A stretch of DNA of 35,891 bases from Deltaproteobacteria bacterium HGW-Deltaproteobacteria-14 (GCA_002841945.1 PHBI01000003.1:115905-151795); one strand, 5' to 3'. Shown: positions 7,794-16,309, counted from the first letter of the stretch. Notes: generated by a model not told the origin, from the sequence alone. Numbers and translations are program-made.

Positions 7794-10117
7794 GGGCCGC
7801 CGCACATGGGCGGCCCGATCACCAGCTCGCCGCCGCTCATCTCGCACTGCGGTGCGGCGCCCGCGGTGGGCTGCCAGCACCTGACGCTGCCGAGGCCGCC
7901 GGGACCGTCGACGACGCCATAGAAGTAGTGGACCCCGCACTCGGGCGGGTCGGCCACGCACTGGTTGGCGACGTCGCAGGTCTCGGGGGCGCACACGTCG
8001 GCCGCCCCCGCGCAGTCGCTGGTGTCGTAGCAGTCGACGCAGGTGTCCGAGCCCGCGTCGCAGTAGCCGCTGGCGCAGTCGGCGCCGGTGACGCAGCTCG
8101 CGCCGAAGAGGCACGGGGTGCAGCTGCCGCCGCAGTCGACGTCGCTCTCGTCGGGGTTCTGGACGCCGTCCTGGCAGCACTCGCCGGCCGCGTCGCAGGC
8201 GTCGCCGAGGCCGTCACCGTCGCAGTCGGCCTGGTCCTGGTTGACCGTGGCCGGGCAGTTGTCGTTGCAGTCGGCGACGAGGTCGAAGTCCTGGTCCTCG
8301 TCGGGGTTGCCGCAGCCGCAGACGCCGGCCTCGAGCTTGGTGGGGTCGGCGGGGCAGCCGTCGTTGCAGTCCGCGGTGCCGTCGCCGTCGCTGTCGGTGT
8401 CGAGGCTGCCGCAGCCGCATTGGCCGGGGGTCAGCTTGTCGTCGTCGAGCGGGCAGTAGTCGGTCTCGGTGCAGTCCGCGATGCCGTTGTTGTCGACGTC
8501 GGTCAGGTCCTCGACGATCCCGCACCCGCAGACCCCCGGCGCGGTCTTGAGCGGGTCCCCGGGGCAGCCGTCGCAGGCGTCGCCGACCCCATCGCCGTCG
8601 CCGTCGGCCTGGGACGCGTTGCCGACGTCGGGGCAGTTGTCCTCGCCGTCGGGGATGCCGTCGAAGTCGAGGTCGACCAGGGTCGGCGGGAACCCGGAGA
8701 AGTACCCGGCGGCGCCGATGGCCCCGTTCACGTTGAAGATCGCCACGGCGACGGTGTCGGTGGACACCACCTTGATCGTCCCGGTGACCGATGGCTTGTG
8801 GTAGGTGACCCAGTCGACCGAGCCATCGACCGGCTCGGCGCTGACCCCGATGGCGGCGCCGTTGACGGTGACGCTGGCGCCCGCGCGGGCCACGACCCCG
8901 AGGGTCGCCGTCCCGAGCTGTTGAACGTTGTAGATGTTGTCGACCGAGGTCGCCGCGTCGGCGCCGAGGGGCGGGATGAAGTTGAACCCGGGGGTGGCGG
9001 CGCTCGATGAGCCGCCGATCTCCTGAAACATCAAGACGGGCTGGCTCGCCGTCACCAGCATGTTGTCGCCGTTGGCGTAGTTGCCGGTGAGGAAGAGGTA
9101 GTCGCCCGCGTTCATGACCGCCGTGGGCGTGCCGCTGCCGTTGACGTAGACCGTCGTGTTGTCGACCGTCGCCACGACGATGGGGGTCTCCTTGGGGTCG
9201 TTGTTGGGCGCGCCGCCCTTCATCAGCACGTACTGCGTGCCCGCCAGCGTGACCGGCGCCATCTGGTCGGTCCCCGCGTCCTGACCCGTGGCGGCTCCTT
9301 CGCCGCCGAGCCACGTCCCCGAGTTCACGGCGACCGGCTTGTTGGCGACGATGCGCGTCCCGATGAAGTCGTCGACCGGCGCGGTGCCCGGGTAGTTGTT
9401 GTCGTGGATCCCGACGACGTAGCTCTCGTACTGCTGGAGGCTGATGGTGAACGGCGCGTTGGTCGCCGGCGAGCCCGCTCCGGTCCGCCCGGTGAGCACG
9501 ATCCCCGGCTTGAACTGGTCGAAGGTGACGGTCGTCGTCCCGGTCTGGGTCGCCATGACGGACACGAACGAGCCCCGGTAGCCGTAGTTCGACCGGACGT
9601 TCGGCATCACGCCCACCCGGAACTCGAGGCCGAGGGCCTTCTTCCCCTTGGCCGTGAGCGACGCGGCCTGCGACGGCGAGAGGTTGCGGATGTTGGCGTA
9701 GACGGGCGCGGACGCCTCGATGACGAGGCCGTGCTTGACCGCGTGGTTGTAGCCCGCGTCGCCGAACACCAGGTTGCCGAGGCCGAGCAGGGGCGCGTAG
9801 TTGCTGCCGCTGAGCTTGCCGAGGAGCAACTGCACCGGCGCCGCGTTCGACACGGTGCCGTTGAAGATGGCCGAGTTGTTGCCATCGGTGACCGTCACCG
9901 TCACCGGGCTCACCGACGGGGTCGTCAGGGTCAGCCAGTGCTTGTCGACGCACGACGAGGTTGAGTCGCCCGCCCACAGCGCCGGGATCCAGTGGGTCGT
10001 GTCCAGCTGCGCCTGCGCGCGCTCGGTCATCGCGACCAGCGCTACGAGCGCCGCAGCGCAGATCACGACGACGCGCGAGAGCGCGCGCGGGTGACGGGCG
10101 GTGCGAGACAGGGTCAT
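7790..10117 (-). CDS. Exported protein with IgGFc-binding-like domain, thrombospondin type 3 repeats and Cys-rich tail
   Basis: The ATG at 10117 gives a 775-residue protein; it has GAAGGA about 7 bases upstream and starts exactly at a signal peptide (hydrophobic core VVVICAAALVALVAM, probable cleavage after AQA). Residues about 30-470 resemble the IgGFc-binding-protein N-terminal domain family common in Bacteroidota and Myxococcota. Visible signatures are G-T-R-I-V-A-N-K-P-V-A-V near the middle, VDNTTVYVNG, and a late G-N-Y-A-N-G-D-N stretch. Residues about 480-640 carry Asp-rich thrombospondin type 3 calcium-binding repeats (D-x-D-x-DGIPDGEDNCPD, DGDGVGDACDGC). The tail is Cys-rich with QNPDESDVDCGGSC. 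Likely an extracellular adhesin or matrix protein needing calcium. The stop at 7790 faces the DUF167 gene; the start is divergent from the Gly-rich lipoprotein gene, which shares the DVDCGG motif. Confidence 0.85.
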   Translation of the reverse strand: MTLSRTARHPRALSRVVVICAAALVALVAMTERAQAQLDTTHWIPALWAGDSTSSCVDKHWLTLTTPSVSPVTVTVTDGNNSAIFNGTVSNAAPVQLLLGKLSGSNYAPLLGLGNLVFGDAGYNHAVKHGLVIEASAPVYANIRNLSPSQAASLTAKGKKALGLEFRVGVMPNVRSNYGYRGSFVSVMATQTGTTTVTFDQFKPGIVLTGRTGAGSPATNAPFTISLQQYESYVVGIHDNNYPGTAPVDDFIGTRIVANKPVAVNSGTWLGGEGAATGQDAGTDQMAPVTLAGTQYVLMKGGAPNNDPKETPIVVATVDNTTVYVNGSGTPTAVMNAGDYLFLTGNYANGDNMLVTASQPVLMFQEIGGSSSAATPGFNFIPPLGADAATSVDNIYNVQQLGTATLGVVARAGASVTVNGAAIGVSAEPVDGSVDWVTYHKPSVTGTIKVVSTDTVAVAIFNVNGAIGAAGYFSGFPPTLVDLDFDGIPDGEDNCPDVGNASQADGDGDGVGDACDGCPGDPLKTAPGVCGCGIVEDLTDVDNNGIADCTETDYCPLDDDKLTPGQCGCGSLDTDSDGDGTADCNDGCPADPTKLEAGVCGCGNPDEDQDFDLVADCNDNCPATVNQDQADCDGDGLGDACDAAGECCQDGVQNPDESDVDCGGSCTPCLFGASCVTGADCASGYCDAGSDTCVDCYDTSDCAGAADVCAPETCDVANQCVADPPECGVHYFYGVVDGPGGLGSVRCWQPTAGAAPQCEMSGGELVIGPPMCGGP

Positions 10118-10340
10118 CGCGAGTCCTTCATGGAGTCGGTGATCGGTGTTGGGGTGGGGGGCCGCAGCGGCGCTGCGGCACAGGGACTCTATCGCAAACC
10201 GCAACTCCTCGCACGCGAAAGGCCCGCGCTCGTCGCCCTCGCGGTGTGCGCCGGTTCACAGCCCGCTCGTTTGGTTGCTGCACGCCAACGGCTCGCTTTG
10301 GGGTGGCGATTTGCTGCACTGCACGATAGTGTTTCGCGAC
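10118..10340. promoter_or_regulatory. Divergent promoter region with perfect hairpin and TTGCTGCAC direct repeat
   Basis: This 223-bp gap must hold the promoters of both flanking exported-protein genes. It has a perfect 8-bp stem (GCCGCAGC 10161-10168, loop GGC, GCTGCGGC 10172-10179) in the minus-strand leader, next to a G-rich run at 10147-10160. TTGCTGCAC is repeated at 10275-10283 and 10311-10319. GATAGT at 10325-10330 is a 4/6 match to a -10 box, 10 bases before the plus-strand ATG. None of these is proven to act. Confidence 0.4.
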
Positions 10341-13300
10341 ATGCGTCGCGCACTCCCAGTTCACGGCGTCCTCGTCTCCCTGTTGCTCCCCGTCATCGCC
10401 TGCGACTCGGCCCTCGCGCCCGCTCCGGGGGGACGCGTCGTCATCGAGGTCGCGCCGCTGACGCTCCCGGGAATCACGGACGCCACCTATCTGCTGACGG
10501 TCAGCTCGCCGGCCGGCACCGTCTGGTCGCGCTCGGTCAGCTCGACGGCCTACGGCGACGGCAGCGGCGCCGTCTCCTACGTCGGCACGTGCGACGCCGA
10601 CGCCAACCCGAACACCATCACCCTCGAGCTCACCGGCCTCGCGGACGCGGCCGGCCCCCTCGATCCGGCCCTGGACTTCGCTAACCCCGCCCCGGCCGGC
10701 GCGCCGATCGAGCTCCGCGCCGACTGCCTGGCCGACGCCGACGTCGCGGTCCGCTTCGACCTCACGGTCGCCCGCGCCGCCCGACAGGGCTTCTTCGACG
10801 TGGCGATCGCCTTCGACGACCTCTTCTGCTCCGCGAAGCTCGACTGCGTCGGCTCCGGCGGCGCGCCGATCGAGCTCCTCTTTCACCCCCACAGCGGCGA
10901 GCGCGACACCACCGCGGTGCTGGCCTTCGCGTGCACCGGCGGCGCGGGCGCCACCACCCAGCTCTGCCTCGATCCCCTCGTCATCACCTGCGCCGGCGGC
11001 GCCGTCTTCCAGGTCGACCCCGCCGGCGGCCCCGGAAACCTGAACCCGACCTTTCCCGGCCCCCCGAACACGAGCGATCTGTTGTTCCAGGCGGCCATCT
11101 TCCGCGGCAACGAGCTCATCGGTGACGGCGCGACCCCTTGGGGCAAGGCGTACTGGAACCTCGCCCTCGGCCTCAACGACGCGGCGTTCGCCGACCTCGG
11201 CGCCTGCACCCTCACCACCGCGGGCACCGCCAGCCCCGACCCCCTCGCCGACCAGACGACCCCCGCCGGGGTGCGCTGGCCGGCCGTCACCTGGACCGTC
11301 CCCCTGACCGACGGCGCCGGCGCGCTCGCCTGCACCCGCCACGAGCTCGACGCCCCCGGCAGCGGCGTCGCCACCGCCTACGCCACCGAGCGCGTCTTCG
11401 GCGCGTGCTGGGACAGCGGCTGCACCGACGACACGCAGAACGGCGACGAGACCGACGTCGACTGCGGCGGGGGCTGCCTGCCCTGCGCGCCCGGCTTGGG
11501 TTGCCTCGTCCCGGGGGACTGCCAGACGCTGCTCTGCGCCGACGGCACCTGCGCCGAGCCGAGCTGCGAAGACGGCGAGGCGAACGGCGACGAGACCGGC
11601 GTCGACTGCGGCGGCAGCTGCCCCGTCGAGTGTCTCACCGGCGACACCCTCTACGACGTCATCACCGCGGCGCCGACGCTCGCGACCGGCACCCACACCT
11701 TCGTCGTCCACGATCTCCCGCTCGACGTCGAGTACTACGCCTTCCCCGCCACGACGCTCACGACGTCGACCGCCCTCGGCAGCGCGACCCCCGACACCCG
11801 GACCGTCATCGCCCGCTACGACGGCGATCTGACCATCGACGCTGGCGCCACCCTGACCACCGCGACCCGCAAGAAGGGCCTCGTCCTGTGGGTCCGCGGC
11901 CACCTGACCATCGCCGGGGCCGTCTCGATGACCGACCGCGGCGCGAAGGCCGCGGGCGACACGGTCTGGCTGTACCGCAACCCCGACGACAGCGTCGTCG
12001 TGCTGCCCGCGGGCGGCGGCGCAGGCGGCGCGCGGGTCGGCAGCAGCGACAACAACGTCGACGGGCGGGACGGCGCCGCGGGCACCGCGGCCGCGGGTGG
12101 CGGCGGCTCGGGCGCCGCCCACTGCAACACCTGCGTCGCGTACTCCGGCGCCGGCGCGGCCGGGACGTCGTGGTCCGGTGGCCCGGGGGGCGGCGGGATC
12201 TCGCGCATCCTCTACGGCGGCAACGCCTCCGGTGGCCAGCCGAGCGGCGGCGCGGGCGGCGTGGCCAGCGCCTACCAGGACGCCGGCGGGGCCGGCTACA
12301 GCGGCGACGTCGGCACCGGCGGGCTCATCATCATCTTCGCCGAGGACGGGGTCAGCCTGTCCGGCGCCCTGACCTCCGAGGGCTCCCCCGGCGGTGCTGT
12401 CACCTCCGGATCGACCCAGTGGAACGCCGGCGGCGGCGGCTCCGGCGGCGGCCCCATCTACCTCTTCTACGGCGGCGCCTTCGACTTCACCGGCAGCGTC
12501 AGCGCGGCCGGCGGCGCGGGCGGCCAGGGCAGCTGCCACCTCTCCCCGTGCCTGCTCGGCGGCGCGGGCGGTGACGGCTATGTCTCGCTCGAGCCCTTCA
12601 CCCCGTGCACCGGTTGTGGGCGCTGCACCGTCCCGGCCGACTGCGAGTCGCGCGTCTGCTCGTTCGGCTACTGCGTCGCCTCGAGCTGCTCCGACGGCGT
12701 CCAGAACGGCGACGAGACCTGCGTCGACGCCGGCGGCGGCTGCCCGACCCCGTGCCCGGCCGGCGACACCTTCTACGACGCCATCAGCTCGGCGCCCGAC
12801 GCGCCCGACGGCACCTGGAACCTGCGCGTGGGCTCCACGCTGTTCCCGGTCGAGGCGCTCCACTACGGCCCGACGACGATCGGCGCCAACACCAGCCTCG
12901 GCTCCGGCACCGCCGACAGCCGCAGCCTGCTCGTCCGCTACGACGGGGACCTCACCGTCAACTCGGGGACCCTGACCGCGACGACCCGCAAGCGCGGCCT
13001 GTTTCTCTGGGTGCGCGGCGATCTCACCGTGCACGGCGCCATCTCGATGTCCGCCCGCGGGGCCATCGCCGCCGGGCAGAACCTCGCCATCTACCGCCGC
13101 GCCGACGACAGCGTCTTCACCATCCCCGCGACCGGGGCCGGTGGCGGCGCGGCACAGAGCGGCGCGAATGTGAACAAGAACGGCCTGGCTGGGGCCGCCG
13201 GGACCGCCGGCAGGACCGGCGGCGGTGGATCGGGCGGGCAGCACTGCAACAGCTGCACGAGCACCTCCGGCGCCGGGGCGACGGGGACCTCGTGGTCCGG

Positions 13301-13781
13301 GGGCGCGGGCGGCGGCGGGGTCTCGCGGCTCGGCAGCAACGGGAGCGCCGGCGCCGGCGCGGCCAATGGGGGCGCCGGAGGCTACGGCAGCGCCTATCAG
13401 CCCGCCGGCTACTACAAGTACGCCGGCGGCGGCGCCGGGAACAACGGCGGCGCTGGCGCGGGCGTCGGCGGCTACGCCGGCGGCGCTGGCACCGGCGGGC
13501 TGCTCGTCGTCTTCGTCGAGGGCGACGTCCTCATCGACGGCTCGCTGACGGCCCGGGGGGCGAACGGCGGCGGCACCGGCACCGGCAGCACCGCCTGGAA
13601 CGCCGGCGGCGGGGCCTCCGGCGGGGGGAGTATCAACCTGCTCTACCGGGGTGCGCTGACCAACACCGGAAGCCTCACCGCCGCCGGCGGCACCGGTGGT
13701 GTTGGGCACTGCGCCAACGCAGCGTGCCTGTATGGCGGCAACGGCGGCGCCGGCAGCGTCACGGTCGCGCCGCTGCCGTGA
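10341..13781 (+). CDS. Gly-rich lipoprotein with duplicated ~370-residue module
   Basis: The ATG at 10341 starts a 1146-residue protein exactly at a lipoprotein signal peptide with lipobox VIAC (Cys21). An upstream in-frame extension exists but would bury the signal. Residues about 25-355 are a beta-rich domain I do not recognise. Then come Cys-rich segments with the NGDETDVDCGG motif (about 365 and 415) and a first large module (about 433-755). A third Cys motif (NGDETCVDAGG, about 790) precedes a second copy (about 808-1146). Each module opens with GDT-(L/F)-YD, has an R-Y-D-G-D-L-T strand and a TRK-x-GL-x-LWVRG strand, then a Gly-rich half with GTSWSGG and GGGGSGGG-type runs. It is probably an outer-surface or matrix protein. 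No Shine-Dalgarno is seen. It converges on the cytochrome gene with 22 bp between stops. Confidence 0.85.
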   Translation: MRRALPVHGVLVSLLLPVIACDSALAPAPGGRVVIEVAPLTLPGITDATYLLTVSSPAGTVWSRSVSSTAYGDGSGAVSYVGTCDADANPNTITLELTGLADAAGPLDPALDFANPAPAGAPIELRADCLADADVAVRFDLTVARAARQGFFDVAIAFDDLFCSAKLDCVGSGGAPIELLFHPHSGERDTTAVLAFACTGGAGATTQLCLDPLVITCAGGAVFQVDPAGGPGNLNPTFPGPPNTSDLLFQAAIFRGNELIGDGATPWGKAYWNLALGLNDAAFADLGACTLTTAGTASPDPLADQTTPAGVRWPAVTWTVPLTDGAGALACTRHELDAPGSGVATAYATERVFGACWDSGCTDDTQNGDETDVDCGGGCLPCAPGLGCLVPGDCQTLLCADGTCAEPSCEDGEANGDETGVDCGGSCPVECLTGDTLYDVITAAPTLATGTHTFVVHDLPLDVEYYAFPATTLTTSTALGSATPDTRTVIARYDGDLTIDAGATLTTATRKKGLVLWVRGHLTIAGAVSMTDRGAKAAGDTVWLYRNPDDSVVVLPAGGGAGGARVGSSDNNVDGRDGAAGTAAAGGGGSGAAHCNTCVAYSGAGAAGTSWSGGPGGGGISRILYGGNASGGQPSGGAGGVASAYQDAGGAGYSGDVGTGGLIIIFAEDGVSLSGALTSEGSPGGAVTSGSTQWNAGGGGSGGGPIYLFYGGAFDFTGSVSAAGGAGGQGSCHLSPCLLGGAGGDGYVSLEPFTPCTGCGRCTVPADCESRVCSFGYCVASSCSDGVQNGDETCVDAGGGCPTPCPAGDTFYDAISSAPDAPDGTWNLRVGSTLFPVEALHYGPTTIGANTSLGSGTADSRSLLVRYDGDLTVNSGTLTATTRKRGLFLWVRGDLTVHGAISMSARGAIAAGQNLAIYRRADDSVFTIPATGAGGGAAQSGANVNKNGLAGAAGTAGRTGGGGSGGQHCNSCTSTSGAGATGTSWSGGAGGGGVSRLGSNGSAGAGAANGGAGGYGSAYQPAGYYKYAGGGAGNNGGAGAGVGGYAGGAGTGGLLVVFVEGDVLIDGSLTARGANGGGTGTGSTAWNAGGGASGGGSINLLYRGALTNTGSLTAAGGTGGVGHCANAACLYGGNGGAGSVTVAPLP
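11640..13781 (+). repeat. Two tandem copies of a Gly-rich module within the lipoprotein gene
   Basis: The copies start near 11638 and 12763 with GDTLYD and GDTFYD and align along their length, including the LWVRG strand, the HCN-x-C pair, GTSWSGG, the GTGGL-hydrophobic strand and a Cys pair near the end. The second copy runs to the C-terminus. The first copy is followed by a CTGCGRC / SSCSDGVQNG linker that resembles the segment before copy one. Confidence 0.75.
13751..13778. terminator. Inverted repeat at 3' end of Gly-rich lipoprotein gene
   Basis: CGGCAGCG (13751-13758) and CGCTGCCG (13771-13778) are perfect 8-bp arms with a 12-base loop, ending just before the stop codon and facing the convergent cytochrome gene. 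There is no T-run, only TAAAAC downstream. It could act as a bidirectional transcription barrier. Confidence 0.35.
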
Positions 13782-13803
13782 AGGGTGGCTAAAACGGGCG
13801 CGC

Positions 13804-15249
13804 TCAGCGGCCCAGGTACGCCGACTTCAGCGCCGGGGACAGGTCCTCGGGCGCCTCGTCCTCGGACAGCAGCTCGTGGCACAGATCGCAGTCCTGGCTC
13901 AGGGTCTGCCCGTCCTGTCGCGTGTGGCTCTCGTCGTGGCAGCGGAAGCAGCCGAGCTCCTTGCCGTCGATCTCGCGGTGGCCCAGCTGTGACCGGTAGG
14001 TGTCCCACTGCACCTTCATCTTCGGGTAGATGTTGCGCAGGTACAGCGCCGCGATCGCCGCGGCGGACCGCTTGATCACCTCGGGCGCCGGCTTCTCGTC
14101 GGCGTGCTCGGCGTCGTAGGCGGCCGCGAGATCCTCCTCGAACGCCGCCTCGACCCCCTCGCGGGCGCGGTCCGTCCGCTGCAGAAGCGCCACCGCGAGG
14201 CTCCTGATCCACGGCACCGAGCGGTCGAGCTCGCCGGACACCAGGGCCGCGTCCACCGCCCGCTCCGGGGTCTCGTCGTAGATGTGGGTCGGCCGGTTGT
14301 GGCAATCGACGCAGTCCATGGTCCGCAGCTCCACCACCGGCTTCGGCTCGCCGGGCGCCTTGTAGACGCTTATCGGGACACCGTCGCGCATCACCATGAT
14401 GTCGCCGACGCTGTCGCGGTGGTCGTCGAGGGCCTCGTAGACGACCTGGATGTCGGGGTCGACGTGCCAGTGGATCCCGGTGTGCCGGTTGTGCAGCCGA
14501 TCCTCGCCGCCGATCTTCAGCATCACCGTCGTCACCTTCGGCGAGCTCTCCGCGTCGTCCTCGTGGTGGGTGATGAACTTCACCCGGTTGCCGGTGAAGC
14601 GCGCCGGCCAGTGGCACTCCTCGCAGGTGTCGCGCGCCGGGCGGAGATCGTGGATCGGCGACGGGATCGGCCGGCTGAAGTCGTCGGTGATGACGCCCCA
14701 CACCTGGCGCAGGCCGTCGAGCTTCGACTTCACGAAGAACGACGCGCCGGGGCCGATGTGGCAGTCGACGCACGGCACCCGGGCGTGGGGCGAGCGCAGG
14801 TACGCATCGTACTCCGGCTGCATGACCTCGTGGCACACGGTGCCGCAGAACTTCGGGGTGTCCATGAAGCTGATCGCGGCCTGCCCCGCGGCCGCGAGGA
14901 TCACGACGTTGGCCAGCGTCGCGCCCAGGACCAGGAGCAGACGTCGCCGCACGAGGGGGCGCGCCAGGAGCTCGCGGACCGCGCGCGAGACGCTCTCGAC
15001 CTCCTCGGACGCGGCGCCGCCCTTGCGCTTGCGGACCCGGGAGCGCCACAGGCCGATCGGGATCAGCGCCAGCCCGAAGAGGAAGACCCCGGGCATGATG
15101 AGCCAGAGGAACGCGCTGGCGTAGACGTTGTCGACGCCGATGATGAACGAGATGAAGAGCGACAGCCCCGCGATGGAGGTCAGGATGACCCCGACCAGCG
15201 ACAGCCAGTGACTCCAGAGCCGCGGCATCCAAGACGAGAACTTAGACAT
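13804..15249 (-). CDS. Membrane-anchored hexaheme cytochrome c, NapC/NirT-like
   Basis: The ATG at 15249 has a perfect GGAGGT 4 bases upstream and yields 481 residues. Three hydrophobic spans are visible (about 12-37, 46-68, 103-125). The large C-terminal region carries six haem-attachment motifs: C135-x3-C139-H140, then CxxCH at 160-164, 209-213, 313-317, 434-438 and 454-458. The first is a CX3CH rather than CX2CH, followed by a Met (E-V-M) that could be a ligand as in NapC/NrfH. The stretch SPHARVPCVDCHIG and the RPARDTCEECHWP segment are typical of deltaproteobacterial multihaem quinol oxidases. Likely role: passing electrons from membrane quinol to periplasmic or extracellular acceptors. 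No terminal reductase gene is next to it, so its partner is unknown. Confidence 0.88.
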   Translation of the reverse strand: MSKFSSWMPRLWSHWLSLVGVILTSIAGLSLFISFIIGVDNVYASAFLWLIMPGVFLFGLALIPIGLWRSRVRKRKGGAASEEVESVSRAVRELLARPLVRRRLLLVLGATLANVVILAAAGQAAISFMDTPKFCGTVCHEVMQPEYDAYLRSPHARVPCVDCHIGPGASFFVKSKLDGLRQVWGVITDDFSRPIPSPIHDLRPARDTCEECHWPARFTGNRVKFITHHEDDAESSPKVTTVMLKIGGEDRLHNRHTGIHWHVDPDIQVVYEALDDHRDSVGDIMVMRDGVPISVYKAPGEPKPVVELRTMDCVDCHNRPTHIYDETPERAVDAALVSGELDRSVPWIRSLAVALLQRTDRAREGVEAAFEEDLAAAYDAEHADEKPAPEVIKRSAAAIAALYLRNIYPKMKVQWDTYRSQLGHREIDGKELGCFRCHDESHTRQDGQTLSQDCDLCHELLSEDEAPEDLSPALKSAYLGR

Positions 15250-15630
15250 GCAACCTCCACGTGCGTCCTCACCGCTCGGACCGCGACGCGCGGGCGGCAC
15301 GTCGGCGCAGCCCGGCAGCCGGAAATTCCGATTCGCGTGGGCTTTCGGCCCACTACGCGCACAGCGTTCGTCGTACTCGACACCTTGCACGGGGATTTGC
15401 GCTTTCGCAAGTCGGCCAGGACCTTCACCGACCCTGGCCCATCCCGGTTTTGCGATGTGTCAAAAATAGACGCCACATCTGGCAGCGGGAGGTCGCCCGC
15501 CGTCGCATGGGGGACCGCCCGCCCCGCGCGGCGGAGACGGCTCCTCCCGCCGGCCTCCGGGACCCGCAGCGTCACTGGCGGTCACTTGGCCAGGAGTGAC
15601 GGCAGATAGAGCCGCGCCGCCCCGCCTGGG
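15250..15630. other. 381-bp intergenic region upstream of the cytochrome gene
   Basis: No convincing gene is present. It contains the AT-richest stretch nearby (about 15450-15480), including TTGACA on the minus strand (a perfect -35 sequence, but without a recognisable -10 at the right spacing), an operator-like dyad, and a hairpin (GTGGGC 15337-15342, loop TTTCG, GCCCAC 15348-15353) that would lie in the 5' leader of the cytochrome mRNA. The left end is the Shine-Dalgarno of the cytochrome gene. Confidence 0.5.
15454..15479. promoter_or_regulatory. Operator-like dyad GATGTG-N14-CACATC
   Basis: Two perfect 6-bp inverted arms (15454-15459 and 15474-15479) flank an AT-rich centre that contains the minus-strand TTGACA. 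The position, about 200 bp before the cytochrome start, suits a regulator site overlapping a -35 element. It is not a CRP/FNR consensus (no TGTGA-N6-TCACA or TTGAT-N4-ATCAA). Confidence 0.35.
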
Positions 15631-16263
15631 TCAGCGGCCGGCGCCCCGGCTCTGCTTCGCCGCGACCGGGCAGCGGAGCGCGATCTCGTGCTTGGCGCCC
15701 GCCTCCGCCGGCACCTCGATCCGCTGCGCGGGCCCGCCGCCGGTACAGCTCCAGCGCGCGCGGTAGCTCTTCGAGCAGCCCGGCGCCGGGTCGCCGAGCG
15801 CCTCGAAGTCGATGACGTAGCGACAGCTCGGCTGCCCCTCGCAGGTGTCGGCGAGGTGGCTCGTGGCGTTGCCGTCCGGCGCGCCGCAGTTGCCCCCGTA
15901 GGTCGCCTCCCGCACGTCGATGACGTCCGCGCACGCGAGCACCAGGCGGTCCCCGGAGGCGCCCGTCGCGCGTCGCGCCGAGGTCTTCGCCCCGACCGGG
16001 CAGGCGAGGGTGACCTCGAGCCGCTTCTCGCAGCCGGGGGCGGGGTCCCCGAGGCGCTCGGGGTCGACGTCCAGCAGGCACACCGCGGTGTCGGCACACC
16101 GCTCTCGCACGTACGCGGTGGCGTTGCCGGCGGGGGCGCCGCAGCGCCGGCCCCAGGTCGCCTCGGTGACGGCGACCGGGGGCGCGTCGCTGCCCGAGCG
16201 CGGGGGCGCCCCGATGGGGACCGTCAGGAGCGCGGCGCCGAGCACGACGAGGGGTCCGTTCAT
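15631..16263 (-). CDS. Exported protein of two tandem rhamnose-binding-lectin-like (SUEL) domains
   Basis: The ATG at 16263 has GGAGG 7 bases upstream and gives 210 residues starting with a short signal peptide (core LVVLGAALLTV). Two repeats follow, about 35-88 and 119-173. Each has A-T-(W/Y)-G, a NCG / RCG pair, GNAT, a C-x4-5-C pair, LGDPAPGC-x-K and a final aromatic or Leu strand ending in Cys. This Cys pattern with the GDP and C-x-K elements resembles the sea-urchin-egg-lectin/rhamnose-binding lectin fold, which binds galactosides or rhamnosides. After each repeat a short strand ends in L-x-CPV-(G/A)-A-K, so the whole unit of about 85 residues is duplicated. Likely a secreted carbohydrate-binding protein. 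It is separated from the kinase gene upstream by a strong inverted repeat, so is probably transcribed alone. Confidence 0.75.
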   Translation of the reverse strand: MNGPLVVLGAALLTVPIGAPPRSGSDAPPVAVTEATWGRRCGAPAGNATAYVRERCADTAVCLLDVDPERLGDPAPGCEKRLEVTLACPVGAKTSARRATGASGDRLVLACADVIDVREATYGGNCGAPDGNATSHLADTCEGQPSCRYVIDFEALGDPAPGCSKSYRARWSCTGGGPAQRIEVPAEAGAKHEIALRCPVAAKQSRGAGR

Positions 16264-16309
16264 CACGCCTCCTCCCAGCCTGGCCTGCCCCGGGAGTATC
16301 GCGCGAAGC

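Noticed and set aside
10146..10340. N-terminal extension of the Gly-rich lipoprotein
   Set aside because: It would place 65 non-hydrophobic residues before an obvious lipoprotein signal peptide and would cross the promoter region.
15180..15575. Possible small gene in the cytochrome upstream gap (minus frame)
   Set aside because: It overlaps the cytochrome start, has no Shine-Dalgarno or domain, and its Arg/Ser/Gly composition is that of a chance frame.
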